Source: Fagopyrum homotropicum (Eukaryota > Streptophyta > Magnoliopsida > Caryophyllales > Polygonaceae). Taken from it: a stretch of 64,000 bases of DNA. Both the position numbers and the translations under genes were made by a program. Location of the stretch: positions 4,308,001 to 4,372,000 of the forward strand of contig BSWB01000008.1 in assembly GCA_033239125.1 (NCBI GenBank), given 5' to 3'. Every line of letters starts with the position of its first letter. Within the stretch, counting starts at the first letter, position 1. Below are positions 36,242 to 48,944 of the stretch, piece after piece. The notes beneath the pieces are model-generated. The model had not been told where the DNA came from, did not search any database, and worked only from the letters and a program-made list of their open reading frames with translations.

Positions 36242-37472
36242 TGTAACACCCTGAATCCGCGGGACTCGGGGCGCTACGGGTTGGGACCTCACAATGGGTC
36301 CCGAACCTTAGCTTGACAACAATTTCACCGGATCTTGCAACAAGACACAAATGAAGGCCAAAACCAAAATACATTTTTATGCAATGAAAAGAAAAAACCC
36401 AAAAGAATACAACAAAGGACTTCAGCCGAAAATACAACCCCAAAGACTAAACGCCATACAACATACAATAAACACAATACTCAAACTCGACTCCATCCCA
36501 AAACCCAAACCTAAAATGTACGGAACCCCAGCTGCCCACTCTTCCGGATATCTCGGTCGCAATCCTAACCTGCAATGTAATCTACAACAGTCGGTATAAA
36601 ACCATTAGCTCATATTCGAAGCATTAGAATCAATGGGAAAGGCACAAACACAAGTAAATCATCATAAACACACAACATTCTCAAAGCACAAATTCCAGTT
36701 TATTATCTTTTTATTATTAAGTCATATCCCGTTCTAATTCAACTTAGTTTTGTGACACGAGACCACCGTGGTCCCGCCTCGGTCCCTACTTACCTGCATG
36801 GAACGGTACGAATGCCTCCGACCGTCTAACCAGCACGGGATAGTCGCCAAGAACCTCCTAGACTCTCGCAAGAGCTAGGCAGATGATGTCACCGCCCGTT
36901 ATCATACACTTGGGCCAAAATAATATAATGTCGGTGGTCCTATTACCGGTTTAGTAGATTTAAACAATAAAGAATAATCACACACCACCAAACACACATC
37001 AATGCTAATACAAGGAATACAAGCTAAGTAAGTCCGGAGACTTACCTCGTCCCAAAGATAATCCCGCTAACCACCGCTCTTAACTTCCCGTAGGAAGGCA
37101 CTTAACGCCTGGTCAAAACAAGGCACACAATCAACATCTCTTTCACATGCTAGAAGTCCTTAGACTTCTAGTCCCACTGAGCTCGCAAGATCATAAACCA
37201 TAACCATGCTAGGATAGCAAACTCCTAGTCCTCACGATCTCACAAGGTCATAACCATCACAACACAAGGTAGGATACTCTCGTTCTAGTCCACAACCTCA
37301 ACAATCATTCAACCTCAACCCCTAAATTCTCACAAGCTCAAGATACTACTTAAAGCCATAAACAACATCACAAGATAACCAACACCTCAAGCTTAGAATC
37401 AACATCAATCCATCAAACAATATCAAAAACCTCGAAACTCACCTAAGGTTCAAAGCCACTACTTGGCATTAA

Positions 37473-40402
37473 TGTAACACCCCAAATTTTACAACTTGGG
37501 GAGTTACTGGTGAGGACCGCACAGTGGGTCCTGACCTTAGTTTGACAACAACTTAACATGATCTTACAACAAGGCACAGATAAGGAAAACCAGAAATCAT
37601 AAAATAATTCTTAACAATGTATGAATGTGACCAGAACAACTAACAGCCGGAAAACGTAATATAACAAAGTACGGAAAGAACGACAAGAAACAAAGTCCAA
37701 CTGAAAACCCACAAATGGAGAAACTGTAAAACGTCCTAAAGTACGACACCCCGGCTGACCACTACCGTCCGGATCACTCGGCATCTGCTCTAACCTGTGG
37801 CAAATCTACACAATATATCAACCGTTAGCTAACTATCCAAATATAAGTAGAATGACAACAGCACAAACACAAGTAGAAACAAAAATAAACAAACATCATG
37901 CTGGCACTCAACCGTTTATTATCTATTATTTAAGTGATTCACATTATTCAATTTAAGTTGTGGCACGAGAGCTATTAACAACTCTCGCCTCCGTTCCTTA
38001 TCCAACTGGGTGTAGGTCTAGCTGACCTCCGCCGGTAGCATCACTACAAACCGAGTTTGGACTAGTCCCTAAAGAAACCCCCAGCGCTCGCAAGCTAACT
38101 GAGCAGAATGCCACCGCCCGTTACTCTTAGGCCAAGTATAGGTCGGTAAATATATATCACAACCTATCTCTCTAAACATTTCAATCACACACCACTATCA
38201 TCATTCATGCTCATATTTAGAAGTCAGCTAAGTAAGCCCAAAGAACTTACCTGATATAAAGCTCGACTCTTTGTAAACCACTCGCTCTGTAAACTGTAGC
38301 AACTCAGTTGCCTGCCAAAGGCGATAAGTGCATTAGCACACTCTCACCTAGTTAGAAGTCTAAGACTTCTAAGATCGAATAATGTATTAAAACATAACTA
38401 GTTACAGTATTAATTTAGGGTAAAATGACCATTTTACCCTTGGTCCCGAAATTCCCGAAAATTCTAAATTCATGTCTAAACTCCTATTTGGGGTTCTAAA
38501 TTCATATTCTAACTCCTAAAGTTCCGTTTGGTTCCAAACTGACATTTTTCCTATGTTTCTATTTTCCGGAAGATCGTAAAGGTCTAACTTCGGTTCCAAA
38601 TATAAAATTCGTAACCGCTTATAAAAATTCCGACTTAAATCCCTAGATTATCTATGATGTCCTATCTAACTTTAGGAGAAAGAATTTCTCCAAGCTGTTC
38701 ATTCAACAGTTTTATAAAAATTCCTAAAGTTGATTACTTCCTTTACAAATTCTATACTTAGTCAAAAATCTTAAGTTTACAAAAACTGCTCAACTACCCA
38801 ACTTCGGAAGTCTATAACTTCTAATCCGACCGTTCATTTCTTCTCAAATTTTTATACCCTATACTACGTATAACCGTCTACAACATATTCAAAATTCAAC
38901 GGTGGATCTTTATCCAAACGCTCAAACATTAATCCTCAACATCGACCATTACTCACTTACCAAGCTGAGTTCTAAAATGAGTTTTTCACTTCTATTTCTA
39001 GGGCAGTCTAAAATACTCTCATTATCATCCAGTTATCATCAATTGGACCTACAGGAGCCTTCAACAAACTCGCTTACTATCCCTCTATTTCCTTGGTTTG
39101 ATCTCCGTTCATAACGAAACCGAAAACATATATCATCTATACAATTATAATATCTAGAGGGCAAGAATTGGACTGCAGAAAAGAGATGGCTCACCCTTTC
39201 CACAGCTGCTGGACTGAGGCGTCTTCAGACGGTTCCAGATGGCCCTCCGGTTTCCTCGGAGTGACAGATCGGATGGAGGGAAGTGATGGTTCGGCTTGGC
39301 TTCCTGCAGTGAGCAGTCAGTGTCCTGCGGCTTCCCACGTCTGATAACGAGTAGGTTCAGTAGGGAGGACACACACAGACAGAATGTAAGGAGTGGTCCG
39401 AACTCACCTTATTCTGTTGTAGAAGCGGTGTCGCCGTCCCTGGTTGCAGCCACCACCTACTCTCGGTTCCAGATGTGAGACGTTCGTAGTGCAGTGATTG
39501 ACTTTGAGGATAGCTCCGTACAGCAATGAGAGAGGGAGGGGTTTGCGTGGGTCTGCAGGAGCGTCTGAGGTTGGCGGGTAATCGGGTAAGTGTTGCGAAA
39601 GGTTAGAGGGAAGGAGATGCGCTGAGAAGGAAGGAGATCCGGTGCAGCGTATAATGTTGCAAAGAATCCGGCTGAATAGGGAAGAAATAATTGGGGAAGG
39701 AAGGTGCAGATCGTGTGCATTAATCTCGTGTAACGGCTGCTCCTATCTTCATGTAACTGGGTTGGCGTTGCTGAGCTGGAGAAGGCGAAGCAGCACTCCT
39801 TCCTGGGCTGAAACGGACGCTGGGCTGGATAAGACAGCAGCACTCCTTCCTGGGCTGAGCACACACTGGGCTGGAGAAGACAGCAGCTGGATTGGAGTAG
39901 GCGTGGGCTGGCGCTAGCGAGCTGCTGCTGTTGGGCTGAATCTGATGTTGCGGCCAAGACAAGCAGTGGGCTGCTGGAGCTGGGCTAACAGGGCTGGATC
40001 CGTTGGCTAAAATATGGAGTAATAAATGGGCTGAAACTGACTGCGGACAAGCTCCTTAAACTGGCGAGTTTCTGGGTTGGACAAGATCCCGACCCATGAA
40101 TATACGGACTAGACGGATACGGAGTTTGTTATAGTTTAGGATCGGTTACAAAAACCCTATCATTTTATGTGAAGGTAAGTTACATAAAATGATAAACTTA
40201 TAAAAGATTCTATCATTTTATGTGAAGGTAAGTTACATAAAATGATAAACTTATAAAAGATTCTATCATTTTATGTGAAGGAGGTCTACCTAAAATGATA
40301 AATTTTATCATAATATGTCTAACTAAGTAGACGGATATGAATCAACTGATCGAGATCGAGTTTATAATAGAAATAGACGGAATAAAAATTCCGGATATTA
40401 CA
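37473..40402 (-). mobile_element. Solo LTR S2 (G1 family) inside the E3 LTR
   Basis: 2,930 bp; the + strand starts tgtaacacccc and ends ggatattaca. ATTAA is duplicated exactly at 37468-37472 and 40403-40407. Read on - it starts tgtaatatccgg like S1. It contains three tandem hairpins (40158-40300) and a tandem duplication around gcagcactccttcctgggct (39790-39900). No internal sequence remains. Confidence 0.94.
40158..40300. repeat. Triplicated 53-bp hairpin unit in S2
   Basis: Arms tatcattttatgt and acataaaatgata enclose an 11-base loop at 40158-40194 and 40211-40247. A third copy at 40264-40300 has one arm change. The period is exactly 53 bp. Single copies sit at the same LTR position in G1 (5599-5633) and S1 (27343-27380). 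Confidence 0.9.
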
Positions 40403-42095
40403 ATTAACTCTAGTTATGCTAGATCCATCCTAGCATGATACTAAAACTTAACATAACTAGATCGAGGGAAAGGGTACTCACACAACATCAAAAGACGGAA
40501 ATCGATCAACGGATGTCGACTTGGACTCGTTAGGCCTTTATCGGGGCGCTTCCGAACCTAGCACAAAACTAAACAAATTTAGCATAACGCTAAATTTGGA
40601 CATACTACATAGTATATATAAACTATAAGAATAACCCCGTAATTGAAATCCGAGATTAAAAATCTTAAAAACACCTTCCGGACATTTTATACAATTTTAG
40701 AAACTTGGTCATAATCCGCAAATAAATCTTCGGGGCATAAATCCGAAATTAATCCACAAAGACATAATATACCATGTATAAAAAAAATAAGAATATCTTG
40801 TAACTAAAACCTAAGGTTAAAAACGTAGTTACATATTCCGGGCAAATTGTACAATTTCATAACACGGGTTAAAACCGCAAAATATATTCCAGCAGGGCCT
40901 AAAATCAAATTTCAAAAACTTGGGCCATTTTTCCAAAGTTAATTCTGCAGGGGTATGTATGCATAAACTCAGGAATCATGGGCTAAAACTACAATTACAA
41001 AAAATGGGTCAAAACTATAATTAATACAAATAAGAGGGGCCCGCTTTAATAAATGCAAAAGGGGGTTTCTTCAACCTTTGGACATAACACGCAGGAGGAG
41101 ATCTGGGAGGCCGCGCTTGGCTACGCAGGGCGAGGCTGGGCATGTCCCGGCGCTGAGGTTTCCGGTTCCGGGGCTTGACAGAGGATACAGAGAGAAGGAG
41201 GGCGGCGGTGAGTGTTCCGGTTCACTGGTTCGACAAAGGAGACACAGCGAAGGAGGGCGGCGGTGAGAAGAGCCCAAAAGAAAAAAAGTCCCCCCTGGTG
41301 GTCTCGATCGAGGGCGGGGGCTTTTCCGGCGAAGCTCACTTTGCTTCCTGGTTGCGGAGAAGAAAGAAAGCAGCGGCAGAGGGTGCTGGTTGGTGGCTCT
41401 CCGGCGTCGACAGTGTGCAGATCTAGGTGAGGTTGTCCCTAGTGGCTTCGATCCGACGTTGGCTCAAGGTGAGGAACCGAGGTGGGCCAGCTTCTTGGTT
41501 GCAGCAGTAGGTGAGGAGCGTTGCTGCTAGTTCGGTGGTTGTAGAGAAGAACCCAAGGGACGAAGATGTGAATGTGTGAGGAAATGAGAACATCGAAAGG
41601 TTGAGTAAAGGGGTAGCTGGGGTCAAGGGGGCCGGCGATACCAAGGGGTTGGGTTAGGTATGAGCTGCAAGGACAGGCTAGACACAGGCTAAGAGATTGA
41701 TGCAAGTTGCAGGGTTGTCATAGGTGCTAGCCCGGGCGGCCACACAAGAGGCAAGGGCATCTGTTTCATCAAATTTGTCGTTGATGGATAGGCCAGAAAA
41801 GAGATGGAAAAAGAAATAAATAAGATAAATAAAAATGGGAAAAAAAAATAGTACTCTATAAACTCGATCAAACTTAATCGGAACGGGATTTTCGGATGGG
41901 AAAATTTTTCAAATTCTTCCGTAGAGTAATAATACGGGTATATGTGAACGTATCCCAAAATTATAATAACATATTCGGAAAATATATTTTACGTCATAAA
42001 ATAGTTTTAAAAATACTTGAGCTGATAAAATTTTTATAGAAGCCAGAAAATATAAAAAAAAAACTCGCAAATGAGCCAAAATTTTGGGCGTTACA

Positions 42096-43104
42096 AAGAA
42101 TGTTCTAGAACTTTGTTATAGAATTTCATGGAGTTTCGGAACCAAGGGTAAAATGGTCATTTACCCGTATAAGGGTATTTTAGTAAATTTTTATGATCGA
42201 TTATATATCTTAGAAGTTGGAGACTTCTAAGAAAGTGGGATACATTATTGATCCATTTGCCTTGTATAACAGGCGATTGAGTTTGTACGGTTACATGCCG
42301 AGTCGAGATAACGGGATTTCAGAGTTGATTCAAGTAAGTCCTTGCGACTTACTTAGCTGGTTTCTAGATGTTAGCTGAATGATGATAGTGGTGTGTGTTG
42401 ATTGTTTAATAATTATAACATGTCGAGGACGACTTTTATTATTTTAAGGCCCAAGTGTATGTATAACGGGTCGTGACATCACTACCCAGCTCTGACAGGA
42501 GACTGGGAGGTTCTCTATACCCAAACCATACAGGTACAAGGTGAGATGCATCGGATCCATTCCTGATGGTTACACGGGGCGGAAGCGAGGTTTGGGAACC
42601 CCTCGTGTCACAAAATAAGCATCATTAGTAAGAGTGAATGATCTAAATAAAGATAATAAACATGGATCTCTCTGAAAACATGATATGTGTTTAGTTTTGC
42701 TTTTGTGTGTGTGTGTGTGCTATTTTCATTTATCTAACTTTTAGATAACTAGCTAATGATTGTTCATGTTGTTGTTTAGATTTACGACAAGTTACAGCAG
42801 CAGCTGAGTGATCCGGAAGTAGTGGTCAGCCGGGTCTCCGTACTCCTTAGAGTGGCGTTTGGGTTTTGCATGGTTGTTTCCTTTCTAGCATGATGTTATG
42901 TAGACTTTTATTACCTTAAGTATGTTGTTGGCTGTTAGGCTCTGTTGTTCCATTCATGAAATTAAAATACGTTTTATGAATTTCGGTTTCCTTATTTGTG
43001 TCTTGTTGTAAGATCCTAGTAACATTGTTGTCAAACTAAGGTCGGGACCCATTGTAAGGTCCTAACCAGTGACTCCCCGAGTTCTGAGAATTCGGGGTGT
43101 TACA
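42096..43104 (+). repeat. Terminal segment of solo LTR S1
   Basis: Continues S1 after the AAGAA duplication. Ends with the same 60 bases as the window start (G1 LTR end). Confidence 0.88.
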
Positions 43105-45133
43105 TAGATGGAGTTTACCGCGATTCATTTCCAAGTAGGATTGAAGCATCGAGTAATCAGTCAATGTCTCACAATAACGCCGAGGAATTAAGCCAAAACA
43201 TGCAGTTTCAATATAACCCAAACGACGCCGGCCCTAACAATGTAAATGATTACACGAACATCGCGAGTCCTAGCAATCCATACCATCAGGTAAGTTCTTA
43301 AGAATTGCACTCGATTTTCTATATGTTATATTTGAATTAATGAATTCACAACACTATTAACCGTCAATCCATAGCCGTACGGGGTAATTTTTACCAAGAT
43401 TCCATGGCCGAACCGGTTCAACAAGAAGAAGAAACTCGGGTCCAAAACAAGGACGATGACGAGTTTACAGACCAAATCGTTGATAGAGAAACCGGACGAC
43501 CATTGTCCGACAATGTCCTTGTAACGCATAGCGGTCATAAGGCAGTTAAGATATGGCAAAACCCTGATTGGATACGATAATTAGTTCATTCCTTCATTTT
43601 CATTTTACTTTTTTTAAATAACAAATTGCAAACTATTTGCTATTTGCCCAAAACATGCCGTAGTATGTAGGGTACGTCGTCGTGATACGTGTGTGTGTGA
43701 CCTTTTGAGAATTTACAATAACACGCATCCAAAAACACAATGGCGCCGTTTGGTGGACGCATCCGGGTTACAAAGGATGTTATCAGTTCATCTTACAAAC
43801 GTTGATCACACACTCGTGAACGCGTTTGTAGAGCGATGGAAACCGGATACAAACACATTCCACCTCCCTTTTGATGAAATGACGATAACGCTTCATGACG
43901 TTTATCAAATCACCGGCTTATCAATTACGAGTAATGACATGCCCGTAATTCCTTCGGAGTTCGATATCCAGCAACGAGCGACTAACTTATTTGGATTCTG
44001 GGATGACGACGCTTGGCATCTGATCCATCGGAAGGGCGGGTTTGTGACGGCGGAACTCAAAGCACGGATGGACTTTCTGATGATTAAGAATGGTAACCCC
44101 GCATCAATTGCTTCTGCGTGGCTATTGCAACTTTTGGGCTTGACAAAATTTCAAGACAAGTCATGTAACAAGGTTCGGTCACACTACTTGGATCTTGTTC
44201 ACGATCACCGTCAAACAAGGGAGACGGCTTGGGGGACTCTCACTCTTGCCTACCTATACCGACAATTGGATGAGGCTACTCGGGAATCAACACATCAAAT
44301 GGCCGGGTTTACTGTCCTTCTCGGGGTAATTAAAATATTTATTTATAATTTGACTATAGTTAACACTAATTTTCAATCGTGTTTAACACATACAATGTTA
44401 AATATTCATATGCAACACTAGATTTCTTTGCATTTTCTGTGTTTCCAAGCAAGAGTCCATGGAGTGCATATAGGTCAAGACGTACCCATTGGAGCCCACT
44501 TCAAGGCGGCCAAGACATTGAGGGTGTCAGAAGACCGCTTGCGTCGTTATAGGGCGCAAATTGAGGGTTTAGATGCGAGCGAGGTCGTGTGGTTCCCATA
44601 CGACGTAGCTGCATTGGACCCGATATCTATGTACAGGGGCACAATCCAGTTAGGTCCATTCATCGAGCCATATCATCCAGACAGGGTCGCCCGTCAATTT
44701 AGACGATTTCAACATATTCCCGTGGATCCTATTCGCCCGTTGCATTGGGAGAGAAGCCAAAATTCGCAACATTATAACTTGAAATTTGATCTTGTATGGC
44801 ACAAGTGAAACTTCCGATTGGATGCAATATCCGAACAATAGCGTGATGCATTATTCATGGTAGTTTCATGGCAAGATGAATAAGGATACATGCTTTGGTA
44901 CATAACAAACTGTCACCCGTATGTCCTCAAGTCGTCTTGGATTCTTCCGGATCTACAAACGACTTCTTTCGCCACAATCGTGTCCAACGACACATGAAAA
45001 TAGGAGGCAGGGTGTCACAAATCCAAAGCCGGGGATATCCACCTACAAATCTACAATGGATGAAGTTCAAGAATTGTTTAACATGTTTCTTTCTCGTGCA
45101 CCTGCACCCCCAGTCACCCAATCATGGAGATAA

Positions 45134-46644
45134 GCACAACAAAGAGATCATTATTGATTTTAATCTATTCATGTTATTTCGTATTTTCCACTTGTAATGT
45201 AATTTTTAATTTTAAGCTGGATCTTATTTAAGTTGTTTGTTCTTATTATTTTCGGTCCACAAAATAATCGCTATATATATATATAACACGTAATTACTTA
45301 AAAAAAGCAAATGTTGATTTATTGTATACACCTTTAATGTCCAATGTGTTAATCTCTTACCTATATTTTTACTTCTATAAAAAATGCTGATTCACTATCC
45401 TCATCATTACCTTATTATTAGTAATCATTAGCTTTATTATATTAAGAAGAGCCTTGCTATCATTAGCCTATCATTACCTTTCATTAAGTTGACATTAATA
45501 GTCACATATCACTTTGATTAGCCCATTTTGGGGCGTAAATAGCAGGCTCAAATATTCATACGATTAGAGCCTCTATATAAAGGCTCAATTTTATGTACCC
45601 TACGGATATCTATTATTTTAAAGACAATATTGCCAAAATCAATATTCATCTCCTTCCCCGGCCCTAACCAAAAAGGCATGTGTTAGATATACTATTGTAA
45701 ACGCACAGTAGAACACACTTGTTGTGTGTTTACAACAGTGCTATACAAAAAAGTGACAACCATTATGTGAGTGTCACATCTCGTTAAAAAGAAAAACTAT
45801 ACTCCCTTCGTATATTTTTATTTAACATTTTGAGATGTAACACAAAATTTTAGAAAGAGGCGAAAGTAAATCAAATTGATTTTGTATTATTCTCCCAACT
45901 TTATTTGTGCAGTACAATTGTTTATATTGTACAATATATAAAAGGACATCTATATCTCCATCATTACTTGATTTTAATGTTTAAACGGGATAATTAAGAA
46001 AGTAGATATCATTGTAGGCTTATTCAAAATTGAAATAATTGAGTTAATAAGACTTTTTATAGCATGAAATGAGTTTCGGGCTCTTATTGATTATATGAGC
46101 ATCATATGAGCTCATTTATTTATTAGGTGAAAAACTAGACCTCTCTTATTTTTCATAAAAACATTACTTAGGAAATATTAACAAATTATGCCGATTTTAC
46201 CCCTTCTCTCTCCTAACCAGTAGATTGTGTTTAACAGATCTGGGATATTCTTTAGCGTCAATTCAGACCGCCAACTTACTTCATTGTCTGATCTACAGTT
46301 TTTTTCATCTTTTTCAACATCAGTTCTGCTTAAACATTGGAACATCAGTTCATAACTCTTCTTATTTAAACCGATTTGTTGCTTTGCGTATCTATTCCGA
46401 TCAAAACTCATCTTCTTCTTCAGCATCAATATTGCAAAATTTCCGACCGAAATTCTTCTTCTTCATCATTAGTTTTGAGATATTCTTCTTTTTCGGCGGT
46501 AGTTTTGCTTAAAAATCGCAATTGCAGATTCGGAACACTGCTTTGTGTATATGATATTTCAATTATTAATTTTATCTTTTATGAAAGTTCGGACCTTGAA
46601 CGTTTATTGCTTTGTGAAGCGGGGTTGAATTTCCCAATCTAGAC
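45134..46644. other. AT-rich MULE-derived flank without genes
   Basis: No supported coding region. An imperfect inverted repeat (tatactattgtaaac at 45688, complement ending 45745) is followed by a shorter gtgac/gtcac hairpin (about 45753-45776). A ctcccttcgt string near 45800 recalls a Stowaway end, but no partner is seen. From about 46540 the ctttgtgta repeat of the next region begins. Confidence 0.5.
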
Positions 46645-47509
46645 TGAAGTGCACAAACACGACAATAGAAGCAAATCTCGGTTGGAATATCGGTCGAGAT
46701 TCGTATGGTAAGGCTGATATTTGTGGAACTCAAACACTAAGAACGTGAGTTTCATTGATTGATAATGGTAAGATAAGAAGATGATATATGAACATATAGG
46801 AAGATATGACTTAATGTTATACTTGCAAAAAACCTTGATCAATGAATCAAAACCATCAACAAAGAATTATCTTAATCCTTCCTTCTTTAACCTTACACAA
46901 GTCTTCCGAATAAGACAAACACAAGGAGTGACAAGTTTGACTAGTAACCCCAATCTTCAATAAGATTAACACACACAAGAACAACCTAACAAGGACTCAC
47001 AACGATTTAACCAAAATGCTCTCTTTTTGATTAAATTAAAATAAATAAAATGAAAACTCCAAGAAAAGACACAAGTATCTCACAATAATGTGGAAATCAA
47101 TAATCGATCTAATCTCGTTATGAATCTCGTCTTCTAAGGATATTTATAGAGGAGATTCCTCTAAAAGATAAAATAATGATAATTCTAAAAGATAGAATCA
47201 AAGCCAACAAAGTTCTTTTATAATGTTTAGAGCTTTTAAAGGCATTAAATAATAAAAGATAACTAGAGTAATTTCATCTTAAAGTCGAGATTCTACCCGA
47301 TCTTCCACAACAGTAGGAATCTCGGTCTTCGGTGCATAATCTCGGGCGAGATTATTAGGATGGGCCGAGATTTGTTCCTGCCATGCAATTCTCCATTACA
47401 AGAGATCTAGCAATGTTTGACTCTTGCTAGCGGCCTCTCCTTGAGTGGTGTTGCTCTTGATCTAGTGATATTTGCATGTTTAGTAGGAGATATCAAAGAT
47501 GATCCCACA
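46645..47509 (-). mobile_element. LTR-like insert within the ctttgtgta repeat region
   Basis: Interrupts the minisatellite. Read on - it starts tgtgggatcatctttg and ends gcacttca, as an LTR would, but no target duplication is visible. It holds palindrome triads of the aatctcgg type (46673-46700; 47318-47373). It may be a solo LTR of another family. Boundaries are tentative. Confidence 0.45.
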
Positions 47510-48540
47510 TCACTTTGTGTATTTCTTGCATTGTGTATCTGTTGTTTTGTGTAATTATAATTATTAATTGTTATTTTCTGTAAGTATTGATTCTATTAAC
47601 AATAGATTTTATGGAACTTCGTACCTTTTATTTTCATTGCTTTGTGTATTTGTGACTTTGTGTATCTATTATTAACTGTAGCTTATATGCAAGTTCTGAC
47701 CTTGTAGGAACTTGAGTTTGTGTAATAGGATAATGCTAGGATCGATAAGTGGAACTTGTACTTCATTTATATGTGTACCTATTGTTTTGTGTATTTGTTG
47801 CTTTGTGTAATTGTTAGTCACACACCTTTTATAAAATTTGGGAAATTGTAATGTACATAATAGTGTTTTTCTATTAGAATGATGTATCTAATGTTTTGTC
47901 CAATGTTCTTTGCATTTATTGCTTTGTGTATCTATTGTTTTGTGTATTTATTGTTTTGTGTATCTACTACTTTTTATATCTAATGTTTTTTGTAACCGAG
48001 TCGTGTACCTACTACTTTGTGTATTTACTGTTTTGTGTCTCTTAAATTGTGCATCTACTGATATGTGTATCTAATGCTTTATGTATCTGTTGAGTATGTA
48101 ACTAGACTTTCAAAAGTTGTCACAATTATTATTTTATGTAACTATTGCTTTTGTTAACAACAACTTTTAGAAGTTCAGACCTTTTTTGTTCATTGCTTTG
48201 TGTATATGAAACTTTGTGTAACCATTATTAATTGTACGTTCACTTTTTTGTGCTCTATTGTTATTGTGTATTTGTTGCTTTGTGTAAGTGTCACAAATTT
48301 AGAAACTTGTACAATTCATAATAGTGTTTCTCTTGTAGAATAATGTACCTAATGATTGTCTAATGTTATGTGTATTTATTGCTTTGTGTATCAACTAATT
48401 TTTGTATCAAATGCTTTGTGTAATTGATGTGTATCTACTACTCTGTATATCTATTGCTTGGTGTCTTTTAAATTATGTATCTACTACTTTGTATATCTAA
48501 TGTTTTGTGCATCTGTTGCTCAAGCAATTGAACTTTCAAA
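47510..48540 (+). repeat. Degenerate minisatellite of ctttgtgtatctattg type
   Basis: Dozens of short units mixing ctttgtgta, tctattg, ttttgtgta and tttattg, all in the same orientation, with longer-period copies (for example gttcagacctt...cattgctttgtgta near 48175 and 46580). Confidence 0.8.
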
Positions 48541-48665
48541 ACCTTTCGCAACCAACATGTATTTATTATGAATATTTGTGACTTAGGGATGACATTTGTT
48601 TACTTAACAACATACTATGGGGCAGTTAAATAGTGGAAGTTGGCATATGAAATTATAATGAAAAC

Positions 48666-48944
48666 GTGTCAAGTAAGTCTTTGGTTGTTGAAGAAAGCAC
48701 CTTTGACGATTTGAAAAGTTTGATTACTTCACGATTTGAAATATGTATATCAGAATATGGAATAGAGTTGTTGTACAAGAATCATTTCAATCTTGAACTC
48801 AGACCATTTGATGTTAATATGAGAGATGATTTCGACACATTTGTTCAGATAAATAAAATGGAGCAAAAAAGCATGCAAATTGGTTGTAAAATTATCGTCC
48901 AAGTACATTTTCTACTTCGGAGGTATTCACAACAACTATCATGA
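48666..48944 (+). pseudogene. N-terminal piece of a MULE-type transposase (tentative)
   Basis: 92-codon frame. LKSLITSRFEICISEYGIEL, then NHFNLELRPFDVNM and a DDFDTF patch, resembles the N-terminal domain found before MuDR-type transposases in plants: alternating strands, a helix and an acidic DDFD region. It breaks at 48944 into gag sequence. This assignment is from general pattern only and could be wrong. Confidence 0.4.

Larger units (their letters stand above)
29113..42095 (-). mobile_element. Gypsy element E3 inserted in S1, containing solo LTR S2
   Basis: LTRs are 29113-32027 (2,915 bp) and 36242-42095 (2,919 bp after removing S2 and one duplication). AAGAA is duplicated exactly at 29108-29112 and 42096-42100. 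The polypurine tract and hairpin follow 32027, and the primer site is at 36224-36237, all on -. The LTRs are about 98-99 percent alike in the parts compared by eye. Confidence 0.94.
36242..42095 (-). repeat. 5' LTR of E3, interrupted by S2
   Basis: Its halves, 36242-37472 and 40408-42095, join without a gap at ggcattaactc and then match 30340-30352 of the other LTR. Confidence 0.93.
19453..43104 (+). mobile_element. Solo LTR S1 (G1 family), swollen by E2 and E3
   Basis: Starts tgtaatatccgg and ends ggggtgttaca. Flanks are cAGAT (19448-19452) and tAGAT (43105-43109), a target duplication with one mismatch. Removing E2, E3 and one copy of each of their target duplications leaves about 2,876 bp, close to solo LTR S2 (2,930 bp). 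No primer site or internal gypsy sequence of its own is left, so LTR-LTR recombination removed the body. It lies inside exon 2 of the PMD gene. Confidence 0.88.
18889..45133 (+). pseudogene. Plant mobile domain (PMD) protein gene, split by nested retroelements
   Basis: Belongs to the transposon-derived family that includes Arabidopsis MAIN and MAIL1. Exon 1 (18889-18921) codes for MDRQNHNEDNW and ends at a GT donor. Exon 2 starts at 19091 after ttcag and is interrupted by solo LTR S1 at 19453. The host sequence resumes at 43105. An exon end with GTAAGT is at 43289, and another exon runs about 43375-43580. The PMD itself is at about 43690-44330, with conserved pieces FVERWKPDTNTFHLPFDEMT and ITLHDVYQITGLSI. 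A further exon runs from about 44448 to 44808, with decayed C-terminal coding to about 45133. Exon 2 has a stop before the insertion, and the tail has several, so the gene was dead or dying apart from the insertion. PMD genes are known passengers of MULE and gypsy elements; the divergent neighbour is a MULE transposase. Confidence 0.85.

Noticed and set aside
39457..39962. 166-codon and 80-codon ORFs in solo LTR S2
   Set aside because: Produced by a tandem duplication in a GC-rich LTR; the peptide is repetitive and lacks a domain.
45800..45900. Stowaway MITE end (ctcccttcgt)
   Set aside because: No matching inverted end or TA duplication found nearby.
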